Source: Pseudomonadota bacterium (GTDB lineage: Bacteria; Desulfobacterota; Desulfovibrionia; Desulfovibrionales; Desulfovibrionaceae). From it: a stretch of DNA of 43,844 nt. This document shows positions 26,775-34,670 of this stretch, piece by piece. The translations under genes were made by a program, and so were the position numbers. Location of the stretch: contig JAEXRD010000022.1 in assembly GCA_023438245.1 (NCBI GenBank), forward strand, positions 1 to 43,844, in the 5' to 3' direction. Positions within the stretch are counted from its first letter, which is position 1, and each line of letters begins with the position of its first letter. Under the pieces are notes generated by a model. It saw nothing but the letters and a program-made list of their open reading frames with translations, had not been told where the DNA came from and did not search any database.

Positions 26775-28595
26775 TCAGGGCCTGCGGTCGCGCTCCCGCA
26801 CCATGACGATGGGGTCGGTGCCCGCCACGCAGGCCTCCCAGGTGCCCTGGGCCTCCTCGACGCCTTGCGAGAGGTCCACGATCATCTTCTGGTTGCACTG
26901 GAAGAACAGGCCGGGCGTCTCGATGACGAGGGTCAACCTCGTTCCCTCAAGCCGCACCCCGCCGACCTTGAGGACGCGCGCGCTGCAATTGAACTGGTCC
27001 GTTGTCGTGGCGGTCAGCGTGTCGCCGTCGATGCCGAACCTGACGAGGAATTTGTTGCTCTCGCAGCCGAAGTACTGGGTTCCCCCGCGCCAGCGGAACG
27101 CGTAGCTGCCCGCGAGCCGGCCCTTGAGCTCAAGCCCGCGCGCAAGCCTGGCCACGTGCTCGCCACGCTCCGGCTCCGCGACAAGGGACTGGTAGCTGGC
27201 CAGCGCGGCCTCGCCCTTGTCGAACTGCCTCGACCTGACCAGGGCGGTGGCCAGGCACAGCGCCGCCAGCACCTTGTCCGCACCCTCCTCCGTGGCCTGG
27301 GTCATCTGGTAGGCGGTGTCCTGCTCGCCGCCCATGCCCATCAGCAGCCCCCGCGCCAAGCGGGCGTGGCCGGTCTGCGGCCCGGCCTCGGCCAGGCGCT
27401 GAACCTGGAGCCTGGCGTCCTCGTCCCTGCCCATGAACGCAAGCGCCATGGCCAGCCCCGCGCGCGCATCCGCATCGCCGGGGTTGGACTGCAGGGCCTG
27501 CTCGAAGTAGCCCCGCGCCTCTGCTGCGTGGCCTTTGGCCAGGCGGCCGAACATGGCTTCGTGGCTCCCGGGCTGGGGCGCAACGGCGTTCGCCGGGGTC
27601 TGCTTGGGTCTCTCCTCGGGCCGGGGGGCCATGGCCAGGAGCTTGGCCTGCTCGATCTTCTGGCGCTCGGCCTCCAGGCGGTCCTTTTCGGCTCGCAGGG
27701 CCTGCATCTGGTCCAGTTCCTCCTTCTCGCGCCGGAGCCTGGCAGCCTCCTCCGCCAGCCGCTGCTTCTCGGCCTTGGCGTCGAACTTCGGCAGGGCGGG
27801 CTGAAGAGGCTGGAGCGCGGCGGTCTGCGCGGTCGAAGCGCCTTGGCGGTTGAAGTAGAAGTCGCCGGTGAGGCTTGAGGACTCCCAGGGCGTCTGCTTG
27901 TGCCCGGTATCCTGCAACACGCCCACGCGCACGCGCTTGAGCATGGTCTCGATGCCCAGGCCGGGAACGGCCATCTGATCCAGGAGGTGCTTGGTGTAGA
28001 CCCCGTTCTTGCCGTCGCCGTCGGCCGCGACGGAGTCCGGGGCCGTGGCGTAGCCGATGATCGTGCCCGTGGGCGCGTCCATTTTCGCCAGGCCGGAGTC
28101 GGCGCTGCGCCAGGAACGGGTGAAGGGATTGTTGCGGCAGGCGTCCAGCAGGATGATGTTCAGCCCGTTGCCCGCGTTTTCCATGCGGCCCAGGACTTTG
28201 TTGGCGTCCAGGCAGGAACTGCGCACGTCCTGCTCCACCAGGATGCGCGCATCCACAGGCACCAGATAGTTCACGCCCTTCACCTGCAGGCCGTGCCCGG
28301 CGAAGAAGAACAGCCCGGTCCCGCCCTGCCGGATGCTTGCCCAGAACTGGTCCAGGGCGTCCTCCATCTGGCGCAGGCTGGCGTTTTCCCGCAGGATGAC
28401 CTCGAAGCCCAGCTTCTTGAGCTCCCGGGACATGTCGCGGGCGTCGTGCACGGGGTTGCGCAGCGGCGCGTCCTTGTAGGCCCCGTTGCCGATGACAAGG
28501 GCCACGCGGCGCTCCTGCTGCTGCGCGGACCAGGCCGGAACGGCCAGCAGCCAGAGCAGGCACAGCGCGGTGAGCAGAAGAGCGGTGACGCGCAT
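26775..28595 (-). CDS. Secreted caspase-like (C14) peptidase with coiled coil, TPR and C-terminal domain
   Basis: A 606-aa protein with a signal peptide (LLLTALCLLWLLAVPAWSA). Residues 28-250 are a p20-type caspase domain: VALVIGNGAY, H101 in FFFAGHGLQVKG, NYLVPVDA and C153 in LLDACRNNP form the His/Cys dyad. Residues about 272-325 are a charged coiled coil; about 345-490 carry TPR-like repeats (RGYFEQALQSNPGDADARAGL). A C-terminal domain of about 110 residues with Cys511, 537, 567 and 589 (GGTQYFGCESNKFLVRF) is not one I recognise. GGAGG precedes the ATG. It lies tail to tail with aguB with a 20-nt gap. Its substrate and role are unknown; the signal peptide places it in the periplasm. Confidence 0.88.
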   Translation of the reverse strand: MRVTALLLTALCLLWLLAVPAWSAQQQERRVALVIGNGAYKDAPLRNPVHDARDMSRELKKLGFEVILRENASLRQMEDALDQFWASIRQGGTGLFFFAGHGLQVKGVNYLVPVDARILVEQDVRSSCLDANKVLGRMENAGNGLNIILLDACRNNPFTRSWRSADSGLAKMDAPTGTIIGYATAPDSVAADGDGKNGVYTKHLLDQMAVPGLGIETMLKRVRVGVLQDTGHKQTPWESSSLTGDFYFNRQGASTAQTAALQPLQPALPKFDAKAEKQRLAEEAARLRREKEELDQMQALRAEKDRLEAERQKIEQAKLLAMAPRPEERPKQTPANAVAPQPGSHEAMFGRLAKGHAAEARGYFEQALQSNPGDADARAGLAMALAFMGRDEDARLQVQRLAEAGPQTGHARLARGLLMGMGGEQDTAYQMTQATEEGADKVLAALCLATALVRSRQFDKGEAALASYQSLVAEPERGEHVARLARGLELKGRLAGSYAFRWRGGTQYFGCESNKFLVRFGIDGDTLTATTTDQFNCSARVLKVGGVRLEGTRLTLVIETPGLFFQCNQKMIVDLSQGVEEAQGTWEACVAGTDPIVMVRERDRRP

Positions 28596-28617
28596 GGGCA
28601 CCTCCGTATTACGAAGT

Positions 28618-28646
28618 GCGATAGCAAAGCGCAGCGCCGGGCACAA
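28618..28646 (-). promoter_or_regulatory. Putative promoter of the caspase-like gene
   Basis: Minus strand TTGTGC (28646-28641), 17 nt, TATCGC (28623-28618), starting transcription about 16 nt before the ATG. Both boxes are imperfect. Confidence 0.35.
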
Positions 28647-28668
28647 GCCGGTCGCACAAGACGCGTTT

Positions 28669-29160
28669 TTAGCCGAGTTCCAGCTCGAAGCGCTGCTCGA
28701 CCACGGGCATGCCCCACTGCTGGCCGGGAAGTTCCTCGGCCAGGCGGAAGCCGTGCTTTTCGTAGAGTCGCCGGGCCGGGTCCAGGCCCTGGAAGGTCCA
28801 GAGGAACACGCGCGGGTGGCGGCAGGCGGCGCAGAAGTCGAGGGCCGTGCGCAGCAGGCGCGAGCCGTGGCCTTGGCCGTGCAGCGATTCGTGGACGATG
28901 AACCAGCGCAGGTGCGCGCCTTCCGTCGCGGCCTTGGCTCCGTCGATGGCGATGGAACCCATGACTTGGCCCTCCAGGCGCAGGGTCCACAGGCCATCGC
29001 GGGCCGGGTCCAGGCGCGGCAGGAATTCGGCCAGCCCGCTGGCGACCTTGGCCTCGAAGTACAGGCCGAAGCTCCAGTGCCGGGAGTAGTGCAGGGCGTG
29101 CAACTCGGCGATGCGTCCCAGCGCGCCGGGGGTGTGGCCGGGGAGGATTTCGCCGGGCAT
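28669..29160 (-). CDS. GNAT family N-acetyltransferase
   Basis: A 163-aa acetyltransferase. The acetyl-CoA loop is HGQGHGSRLLRTALDFC after the strand AHLRWFIVHESL; RLYEKHGFRLAEELPG is the usual GNAT ending. The N-terminal part (LGRIAELHALHYSRHWSFG) is like GNATs linked with MarR regulators, but no such regulator is near. It lies 13 nt after the heptosyltransferase gene and is probably co-transcribed. The substrate is unknown. Confidence 0.82.
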   Translation of the reverse strand: MPGEILPGHTPGALGRIAELHALHYSRHWSFGLYFEAKVASGLAEFLPRLDPARDGLWTLRLEGQVMGSIAIDGAKAATEGAHLRWFIVHESLHGQGHGSRLLRTALDFCAACRHPRVFLWTFQGLDPARRLYEKHGFRLAEELPGQQWGMPVVEQRFELELG

Positions 29161-29173
29161 GGGGCCTCCGGAG

Positions 29174-30226
29174 CTAGCGCGTCAGCATGGGGCGCAGGGC
29201 GTCCCAGGCTGCGTCGGGCGTGATGTCGCGCATGCAGGCATGGTGCTTGCGCGGGCAGGCCTTGTGGCCGTGCAGCCCGCAGGGGCGGCAGTCCATGCTC
29301 ATTTCCAGCACGCGGGAGTTCTCCCCGCGCGGGAAGAAGCCCAGCTGGCGCACGGTGGGGCCGAACAGGGCCACCAGCGGCACGTCCTGCACCCAGGCCA
29401 GGTGCATGGGGCCGGAGTCGTTGGTCAGGTAGGCGGAAAGCAGGGGCAGCGCGGCGGCCAGGGCGGGCAGCGGCAGCTTGCCCGCGAGGTTCAGGAGAAA
29501 GCCGGGGTGGGAGCCGGAGGAGGAGTGGGCGCAGGCGCGTTCGATCTGGGAGGCCAGGGCCTCCTCGCCGGGCCCGGCGAAGAGCGCCACGGAGAGGCCG
29601 TGCGAGAGGGCGGTGCGGGCCACCTGGGCGAAGTGCTCCACGGGCCAGCATTTGGTGGGCCAGGTGGAGCCGGGGTGGATGCCCAGGATGGGGACTGCGG
29701 CGGGAAAGGCGGAGAAAATTTCGGCGGCCTGGGCGCGGGCGGCGTCGGGGAGATCAAGATGCGGCTTGGGCGCAACGGGTTCGAGGCCCAGGGGCAGCAC
29801 AAGCTGCATCAGCCGCTCCACCTCGTCCAGCTCGTCGAAGCGCCGGGCCACCAGGTGGGTGTAGGCCAGCCAGTTGTACCAGGGCTGGTCGTAGCCGATG
29901 CGCATGGGCGCGCCCACGGCGCGGGCCACCAGCGCGCTGCGCAGGCTCTTGTGCGGGGAAATCCAGAGGTCGAAGCCCTCGGCGGCGAGCTGGCCGCCCA
30001 GGCGGGAGGCCGCGAAGAGGGATTTTTGCGCGCCGCGCTTGGCAAAGGGCAGGACCGAGGTGAGTTCGCGCTGGGCGGTGAACAGGCAGTCGACGCCCGC
30101 GCGGGTGAAGAGGTGGACCTCGGCGGACGGGAAGCGGGCCTTCACCGCCTGGATGAGCGGCAGGGTGAGCACGGCGTCGCCCAAAAAGGCGGTCTGCCAG
30201 ATGCCGATGCGGCGGAAATCATGCAT
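29174..30226 (-). CDS. Glycosyltransferase family 9 (LPS heptosyltransferase-like)
   Basis: A 350-aa GT9 enzyme, likely adding heptose from ADP-heptose to the LPS inner core at the cytosolic face of the inner membrane. Motifs: IGIWQTAFLGDAVLTLPLI at the start, LGIHPGSTWPTKCWPVEHF for the donor domain, and YLTNDSGPMHLAWVQDVPLVALFGPT. The Cys-rich end CRPCGLHGHKACPRKHHAC is of a type seen in WaaF-like members. GGAGCG precedes the ATG. The exact sugar and acceptor are inferred from family only. It is divergent from the 79-aa gene. Confidence 0.88.
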   Translation of the reverse strand: MHDFRRIGIWQTAFLGDAVLTLPLIQAVKARFPSAEVHLFTRAGVDCLFTAQRELTSVLPFAKRGAQKSLFAASRLGGQLAAEGFDLWISPHKSLRSALVARAVGAPMRIGYDQPWYNWLAYTHLVARRFDELDEVERLMQLVLPLGLEPVAPKPHLDLPDAARAQAAEIFSAFPAAVPILGIHPGSTWPTKCWPVEHFAQVARTALSHGLSVALFAGPGEEALASQIERACAHSSSGSHPGFLLNLAGKLPLPALAAALPLLSAYLTNDSGPMHLAWVQDVPLVALFGPTVRQLGFFPRGENSRVLEMSMDCRPCGLHGHKACPRKHHACMRDITPDAAWDALRPMLTR

Positions 30227-30252
30227 GGCGGCGCTCCGTGCGCATTGGCGTA

Positions 30253-30281
30253 TTGCCCTTGGCCCGGCGGTGCGCTACAAG
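30253..30281 (+). promoter_or_regulatory. Promoter of the 79-aa gene
   Basis: TTGCCC (30253-30258), 17 nt, TACAAG (30276-30281). The start would be near 30288, about 40 nt before the ATG. Confidence 0.55.
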
Positions 30282-30327
30282 TGCGCGAGACGCGGCGCGG
30301 CCCAGGCCCGCCGTCCTGGAGGGTGCC

Positions 30328-30567
30328 ATGAAGTACATCATGTTCGAGGATTTTTCCGGCGCTCCGGTGCCCATCATCTTCCCCAAGCGCATCGATTTTT
30401 CCGAGATGCGCGAGCAGATTCCCTACACCAAGGTGCTCTCGGCCGGCTACGTCAGCCTCTCCGGCGCGAATTTCGCCTGCCACGGCGAGTCCAAGAGCCT
30501 GGCGGCTTCCGCCCGCGCGGAGGACGCCGGGATCATCGCGGCCAAGCTGACCAATCCGGAGCTGTAG
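30328..30567 (+). CDS. Small protein of unknown function (79 aa)
   Basis: I do not recognise it. The gene is real by several signs: CTGGAGGG before the ATG, its own promoter match, a terminator 30 nt after its stop, and a sequence of balanced composition (MKYIMFEDFSGAPVPIIFP ... FACHGESKSLAASARAEDAG). It has no TM helix or signal. The pattern of a compact beta-rich start and a C-terminal helix full of Ala/Ser suggests a small cytosolic fold. It stands alone between divergent and convergent neighbours. Confidence 0.75.
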   Translation: MKYIMFEDFSGAPVPIIFPKRIDFSEMREQIPYTKVLSAGYVSLSGANFACHGESKSLAASARAEDAGIIAAKLTNPEL

Positions 30568-30596
30568 CCGCCAAAGCTGCGCAAGCGCCAATGAAA

Positions 30597-30630
30597 AAGG
30601 CCGGGAGGGATACGCGTCCCTCCCGGCCTT
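30597..30630. terminator. Bidirectional terminator between the 79-aa gene and glpX
   Basis: A perfect 14-bp stem (30597-30610 with 30617-30630, 6-nt loop). A-run on the left gives T's for the minus strand (glpX); on the plus strand TTGTGCTTTG follows, weaker. Confidence 0.85.
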
Positions 30631-30638
30631 GTGCTTTG

Positions 30639-31622
30639 CTAGTCGTACTTCACCGCGCTGATCTTCATGAGGTGGTCCCAGGAGTGGATGGCCTCGATGT
30701 AGCGGATGGTGCCGGTCTTGCCGCGCATGACCAGCGAGCTGGTCTCCGCGCCGTAGCCCAGGTAGCGCACGCCCTTGAGGAAGGTGCCGCCGCTGATGCC
30801 CGTGGCGGCGAAGAACACGTCGTCGCTCTTCACCAGGTCGCCCACGGTGAGGATGCGGCGCACGTCCACCCCGGCCTGGGCCAGGGCGTTCTTCTCGTCC
30901 TGCTTCTGGGGGTCGAGCTTGCAGAACATCTCGCCGCCCATGATGCGGATGGCGCAGGCGGCCAGCACGCCCTCGGGGGTGCCGCCGGTGCCCATCATCA
31001 CGTCCACCTCGTTGCGCGGGTCGATGGCCATGAGCGCCCCGGCCACGTCGCCGTCGGTGTGCAGCTGGATGCGCGCCCCGGCCTCGCGGATGTCCTCGAT
31101 GAGCTTCTTGTGGCGGGGCTTGTCCAGCACGAAGACCACCAGGTCGTCCACGTCCTTGCCCAGGGCCTTGGCGATGCGCTTGAGGTTGGTGGGCACGGGC
31201 GCGTCGATGTCCACCACGTTCTTGGCCGCGGCGGGCACCACCAGCTTCTGCATGTAGAAGCTCGGGCCCGGGTCGTACATGGTTCCGGCCGGGGCCACGC
31301 CCACCACGGAGATGGCGTTGGGACGGCCCGTGGCCAGCAGGTTGGTGCCCTCCACGGGATCCACGGCCACGTCCACGGTCTGGGGGCCGCCGGCGCCGAC
31401 CTTCTCGCCGTTGTGCAGCATGGGCGCGTTGTCCTTCTCGCCCTCGCCGATGATGACCGTGCCGCTGATGGCCAGGGTCTTGAACGACAGGCGCATGGCC
31501 TCCACTGCGGCGCGGTCGCCCGCGTCCTTGTCGCCCTTGCCCAGCCAGCGGGCGCTGGAGAGTGCGGCGGCCTCGGTGACGCGCACCAGGTCGAGGGCCA
31601 GGTTTCTTTGCGGCGCTTCCAT
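30639..31622 (-). CDS. glpX: Fructose-1,6-bisphosphatase, class II (GlpX)
   Basis: A 327-aa metal-dependent phosphatase of gluconeogenesis. The family motifs are GEGEKDNAPMLHNGE, VDPVEGTNLLATG, GGTPEGVLAACAIR with MGTGGTP, and TGISGGTFLKGVRY. Length and ends are those of GlpX. The ATG at 31622 has AAGGAG upstream and gives the family start (EAPQRNLALDLVRVTE); the reading frame stays open further up without signals. It is monocistronic between terminators. It joins tkt and rpiB in sugar-phosphate supply. Confidence 0.95.
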   Translation of the reverse strand: MEAPQRNLALDLVRVTEAAALSSARWLGKGDKDAGDRAAVEAMRLSFKTLAISGTVIIGEGEKDNAPMLHNGEKVGAGGPQTVDVAVDPVEGTNLLATGRPNAISVVGVAPAGTMYDPGPSFYMQKLVVPAAAKNVVDIDAPVPTNLKRIAKALGKDVDDLVVFVLDKPRHKKLIEDIREAGARIQLHTDGDVAGALMAIDPRNEVDVMMGTGGTPEGVLAACAIRIMGGEMFCKLDPQKQDEKNALAQAGVDVRRILTVGDLVKSDDVFFAATGISGGTFLKGVRYLGYGAETSSLVMRGKTGTIRYIEAIHSWDHLMKISAVKYD

Positions 31623-31697
31623 TGCGGATACTCCTTGTTGGCTCGGGCCTGCGGCGCAGGCCGCGAGAAAATTTCGCGGCGTTTCTGATGTGCGGGC

Positions 31698-31727
31698 ACA
31701 GTAGCAGAGCAGGCGGGCACTCCGCAA
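31698..31727 (-). promoter_or_regulatory. glpX promoter
   Basis: Minus strand TTGCGG (31727-31722), 18 nt, TACTGT (31703-31698). The leader of about 70 nt holds a gcctgc/gcaggc stem-loop. Confidence 0.5.
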
Positions 31728-31762
31728 GCCGCAGGGCGTGACGCTCACGGCGCGGTTGCGTC

Positions 31763-31805
31763 AAAAATGAAGGCCCGGACCCTGATTTTCGCAGGGGCCG
31801 GGCCT
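31763..31805 (-). terminator. Terminator after uspA
   Basis: Stem 31771-31778 with 31798-31805, extended by accctg/caggg inside. On the minus strand TTCATTTTTG follows (31770-31761). Confidence 0.8.
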
Positions 31806-31832
31806 GTGGGGGGCGGGATGTGAGGCCGGGGC

Positions 31833-32246
31833 CTAGCGCACCACGAGCACGGAGCAGGGCGCCAGGGCCACCACACCGCTGGCCACGCTGCCGATGGTCA
31901 GGCGCTTGGAGCCCTTCTTGCCGCGCGTGCCCATGACGATGAGGTCGAAGCCGCCCTTCTCGGCCTTGGCCACGATCTGATCCTCCGGGGCAACGCCGTT
32001 CTGCAGGGCCAGCTTGGCCTTCACGCCGACCTTGGCGGCGATTTCCTTGGCTCGGTCCAGGGCCTTGCTGGCCTCCTCGCGCAGCTTCTCGGTGGCCTGC
32101 GAGCCGAAGATGCTCTCCATGTCCTCGAAAGCCTCGGCCACAGAAAGGAAAGTGAGTTCCGCGCCTTCCTTCTTTGCGAATTCCGATGCCTTTTCAGCAG
32201 CCTTCATGGCGGAAAGCGACGGATCAATGGCGCACAGGATCTTCAT
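31833..32246 (-). CDS. Universal stress protein A family
   Basis: A 137-aa UspA-fold protein. It starts with KILCAIDPSLSAMKAAEKA and ends with the ATP-binding type motif VMGTRGKKGSKRLTIGSVAS and VALAPCSVLVVR (GxxG-9x-GS/T type). Members bind ATP and raise stress survival; the target is unknown. AAAGGAGG precedes the ATG. It is monocistronic with a strong promoter, a leader hairpin and a terminator. Confidence 0.93.
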   Translation of the reverse strand: MKILCAIDPSLSAMKAAEKASEFAKKEGAELTFLSVAEAFEDMESIFGSQATEKLREEASKALDRAKEIAAKVGVKAKLALQNGVAPEDQIVAKAEKGGFDLIVMGTRGKKGSKRLTIGSVASGVVALAPCSVLVVR

Positions 32247-32283
32247 GCGGAACCTCCTTTCAAGTCTGGCAAGAGGAGTCGTC

Positions 32284-32303
32284 CCCGATCCGGACGGATC
32301 GGG
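32284..32303 (-). other. Hairpin in the uspA leader
   Basis: A perfect 9-bp stem with a 2-nt centre (32284-32292 with 32295-32303) in the untranslated leader. Just after it CTCCT could pair with the AGGAG of the Shine-Dalgarno. It may stabilise the mRNA or gate translation, or be a dyad operator. Confidence 0.5.
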
Positions 32304-32318
32304 TTCTCCCTACCATGA

Positions 32319-32347
32319 AAGGTATTGTGAAAAGGGGAACAAGTCAA
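32319..32347 (-). promoter_or_regulatory. uspA promoter, sigma-70 type
   Basis: Minus strand TTGACT (32347-32342), 17 nt, TACCTT (32324-32319). The leader is about 65 nt long. Confidence 0.65.
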
Positions 32348-32393
32348 GATGCAACCTGCATCTACCCGAGATGATGGAATAAAAGCGACGCTG

Positions 32394-32816
32394 CTAGCGC
32401 GCGGAACCACCCAGGAGGGCGCCGATCTGCAGGTGCAGGGGCTGGGCGAAGTCCTTTGCGGCCACGTTGGTGGCCATTTTGCGTCGGCTGGCGATGGTGA
32501 CCAGGGTGCCGCCGCCCTTTGGGACAAGGTACACGCCCACGTTTTCGCCGTAGGACCAGGCGTTCACCCCGCGCTCGGCCAGGATGTAGCCCTTCTGCTG
32601 GTCGCTTTCCACCATCCGCAGGCCCGCCAGGGGCAGGGCGCGCAACACGGCCTCGAAGACCTTGTCCGGCGGCTGGGCGTAGAGCATGGTATTGCCCGGA
32701 GGCGGCCCCTCGGCACCGGGACGCATGCTGTCCACACCGGCGCAGGCGGCCAGAAGCAGGGCGAGGCAGAGGACCGGCAGGAGGGAACGGACGAGGCGCA
32801 GGGCGGGTGCGGCCAT
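32394..32816 (-). CDS. Small lipoprotein of unknown function
   Basis: A 140-aa protein with signal LLPVLCLALLLAAC and lipobox Cys25. The mature part (MLYAQPPDKVFEAVLRALPL, LRMVESDQQKGYILAERGVN, GGGTLVTIASRRKMATNVA) has the alternating strand/helix pattern of small periplasmic domains (DUF3568-like style), but I cannot name the family. It begins 15 nt after ribE and may be read from the long fab/rib transcript. It takes the place where ribBA and ribH would be expected. Confidence 0.78.
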   Translation of the reverse strand: MAAPALRLVRSLLPVLCLALLLAACAGVDSMRPGAEGPPPGNTMLYAQPPDKVFEAVLRALPLAGLRMVESDQQKGYILAERGVNAWSYGENVGVYLVPKGGGTLVTIASRRKMATNVAAKDFAQPLHLQIGALLGGSAR

Positions 32817-32831
32817 GGCTGCTCCTGGTTT

Positions 32832-33506
32832 TTAGAATCCGTGCTGCTTCAGGAAGTCCATGCTGAGGCTGGAGGCGGACTTGCCCGCGGCTCCGCCGCC
32901 CGCTCCGGCGGCCGCCAGCCAGGGGCCCAGCATGCTCTGCACGTACTTGCCGATGAGGTCGGTCTCCATGTTCACGCGGGTGCCGGGCGTCCAGCCGGAG
33001 ATGGTGGTCTCGCGCTGGGTGGCCGGGATGATGTTCACGCTGAGGAAGTCCGGCCCGCAGTCGTTCACGGTCAGGCTGATGCCGTCCAGGGCGATGGAGC
33101 CCTTGGGCACCACGAGGGAGCCGTGCTCGGCGGGGAATTTGAGCGTGTACACGCGGCTCTCGCCTGCGGGCTTGATGTCCGCCACGGTGGCCAGGCAGTC
33201 CACGTGGCCGCTGACGAGGTGGCCGCCCAGGCGGTCGCCCAGGGCCAGGGCGCGCTCCAGGTTCACCACGCCGCCGGTCTTGAGGCTGCCCAGGCTGGTG
33301 TGCGCGAGCGTCTCGGCGCTGGCGTAGACCGTGAACCAGCCCTGGCCGAAGGTCTCCACGGTGAGGCAGGCGCCGTTGACGGCGATGGACTCGCCCAGCA
33401 CGATGGCGGGCAGCTCGAACAGGGCGCGGATCTTGAGGCGGGTCTCCGCGCCACGGGCCTCCACGGCCTCCACGCGGCCCATGCCCTGGACCAGTCCGGT
33501 GAACAT
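32832..33506 (-). CDS. ribE: Riboflavin synthase, alpha chain
   Basis: A 224-aa enzyme that dismutates two 6,7-dimethyl-8-ribityllumazines into riboflavin. Two lumazine-binding repeats: MFTGLVQGMGRVEAVEARG with ESIAVNGACLTV, and GGHLVSGHVDCLATV with GSIALDGISLTVND. The C-terminal helix serves trimerisation. The ATG follows the ribD stop directly with no spacer, so translation is coupled. The ending GFLKQHG-type is normal. The gene is called ribE or ribC depending on the species. Confidence 0.95.
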   Translation of the reverse strand: MFTGLVQGMGRVEAVEARGAETRLKIRALFELPAIVLGESIAVNGACLTVETFGQGWFTVYASAETLAHTSLGSLKTGGVVNLERALALGDRLGGHLVSGHVDCLATVADIKPAGESRVYTLKFPAEHGSLVVPKGSIALDGISLTVNDCGPDFLSVNIIPATQRETTISGWTPGTRVNMETDLIGKYVQSMLGPWLAAAGAGGGAAGKSASSLSMDFLKQHGF

Positions 33507-34670
33507 TTACGGCCTCCGGGGCTTGTAGATGAGTTTGAGGTCGTCGCCGCAGCTCTTGGTGCGCGAGAGGCGGAAGCCCAGGGTCTGGTCCATGCTCTGC
33601 ACGGCCTCGCCGGAGAACAGGCTCTTGCCCTCGGCGTCGCCCAGCACGCGCGGGGCCAGGTAGAGCACGAATTCGTCCACCAGGCCCTGGCGCGCCAGGG
33701 AAAGGGCCAGCTGGCCGCCGCCCTCGCACAGGGTGCGCAGGCAGCCGAACTCCTCGCGCAGGCGGGCGTAGGCCGCGGCGAAGGCCAGGCCTTCCCCTGC
33801 GGGCCCGGGCAGCTCCGGCAGCGCCCAGATGCGCGTGCCGCGCTCGCGCAGCTCGTCGGCCAGCGGGGTCTTGGCGGAATATTCGCTGGTCCAGAACACC
33901 ACCTGTTCCGGCCTGCTGCGCAGAAGATTGAAAGTGGAGTAGGCCTTGGGCAGCTTGCTGGTGATGACCACGGCCAGCGGCTGGCAGAAGCCGCGCAGGC
34001 GTCCTTCCGGGTCCAGGCGGCAGGTCAGCTGCGGGTTGTCGCCGTAGAAGGTGTTGCCGCCCACGATGACCGCGCCCACCTGGGCGCGCAGCTTGTGCAC
34101 GTCCTGCATGGACTCCTGGCAGCTCACGGGCTGGGGCCTGCCGCCGCGCGCGGCGATCTTGCCGTCCAGCGTGCTGGCCATCTTCAGGATGGAGTAGGGG
34201 CGCTTCTGGGTTTTCCAGAGCACGAACTCGTCGATGAGGTCGCGGCAGAGCCCTTCCTCCACGCCGACGACAACCTCGATTCCGGCGGCGCGCAGGGCGT
34301 CGATGCCGCCACCGGCCACGTCGGGGTTGGGGTCGGTGCAGCCGATGACCACGCGCCTCACGCCGGAGGCGATGACGGCCTGGGAGCAGGGCGGGGTCTT
34401 GCCGTGGTGGTTGCAGGGCTCCAGGGTCACGTAGAGCACGCAGTCCGCCGGGTTCACGCCCTTCTTCGCGGCGTCCGCTAGGCAGTTCGGCTCGGCGTGG
34501 GGGCCGCCGTACTGCTGGTGGAAGCCCTCGGCCACGATCTGGCCGTGGCGCACCAGCACCGCGCCCACGCAGGGGTTGGGGGCCGCGCCTTCCCGGCCTT
34601 TCAGGGCCAGGGCGGCGGCGTGGCGCATGTGGCGCGCCTCAGCTCCGATAGTCTCCAGGCAGATAGGCAT
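33507..34670 (-). CDS. ribD: Bifunctional riboflavin deaminase/reductase RibD
   Basis: A 387-aa enzyme for two steps after GTP cyclohydrolase II. The deaminase half has the zinc site GGPHAEPNCL with EPCNHHGKTPPC, and the reductase half has YSILKMASTLDGKIAARGG and CEGGGQLALSLARQGLVDEF. The chosen ATG (34670) lies inside the end of comEB (32-nt overlap). An ATG at 34628 with GAGG upstream lies 10 nt after the comEB stop and fits other RibD starts as well or better. Part of the fab-gly-rib cluster. Confidence 0.94.
   Translation of the reverse strand: MPICLETIGAEARHMRHAAALALKGREGAAPNPCVGAVLVRHGQIVAEGFHQQYGGPHAEPNCLADAAKKGVNPADCVLYVTLEPCNHHGKTPPCSQAVIASGVRRVVIGCTDPNPDVAGGGIDALRAAGIEVVVGVEEGLCRDLIDEFVLWKTQKRPYSILKMASTLDGKIAARGGRPQPVSCQESMQDVHKLRAQVGAVIVGGNTFYGDNPQLTCRLDPEGRLRGFCQPLAVVITSKLPKAYSTFNLLRSRPEQVVFWTSEYSAKTPLADELRERGTRIWALPELPGPAGEGLAFAAAYARLREEFGCLRTLCEGGGQLALSLARQGLVDEFVLYLAPRVLGDAEGKSLFSGEAVQSMDQTLGFRLSRTKSCGDDLKLIYKPRRP

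Noticed and set aside
26775..28595. Caspase-like gene as part of an anti-phage system
   Set aside because: It has a signal peptide and stands alone, with no sensor, pore or nuclease gene beside it.
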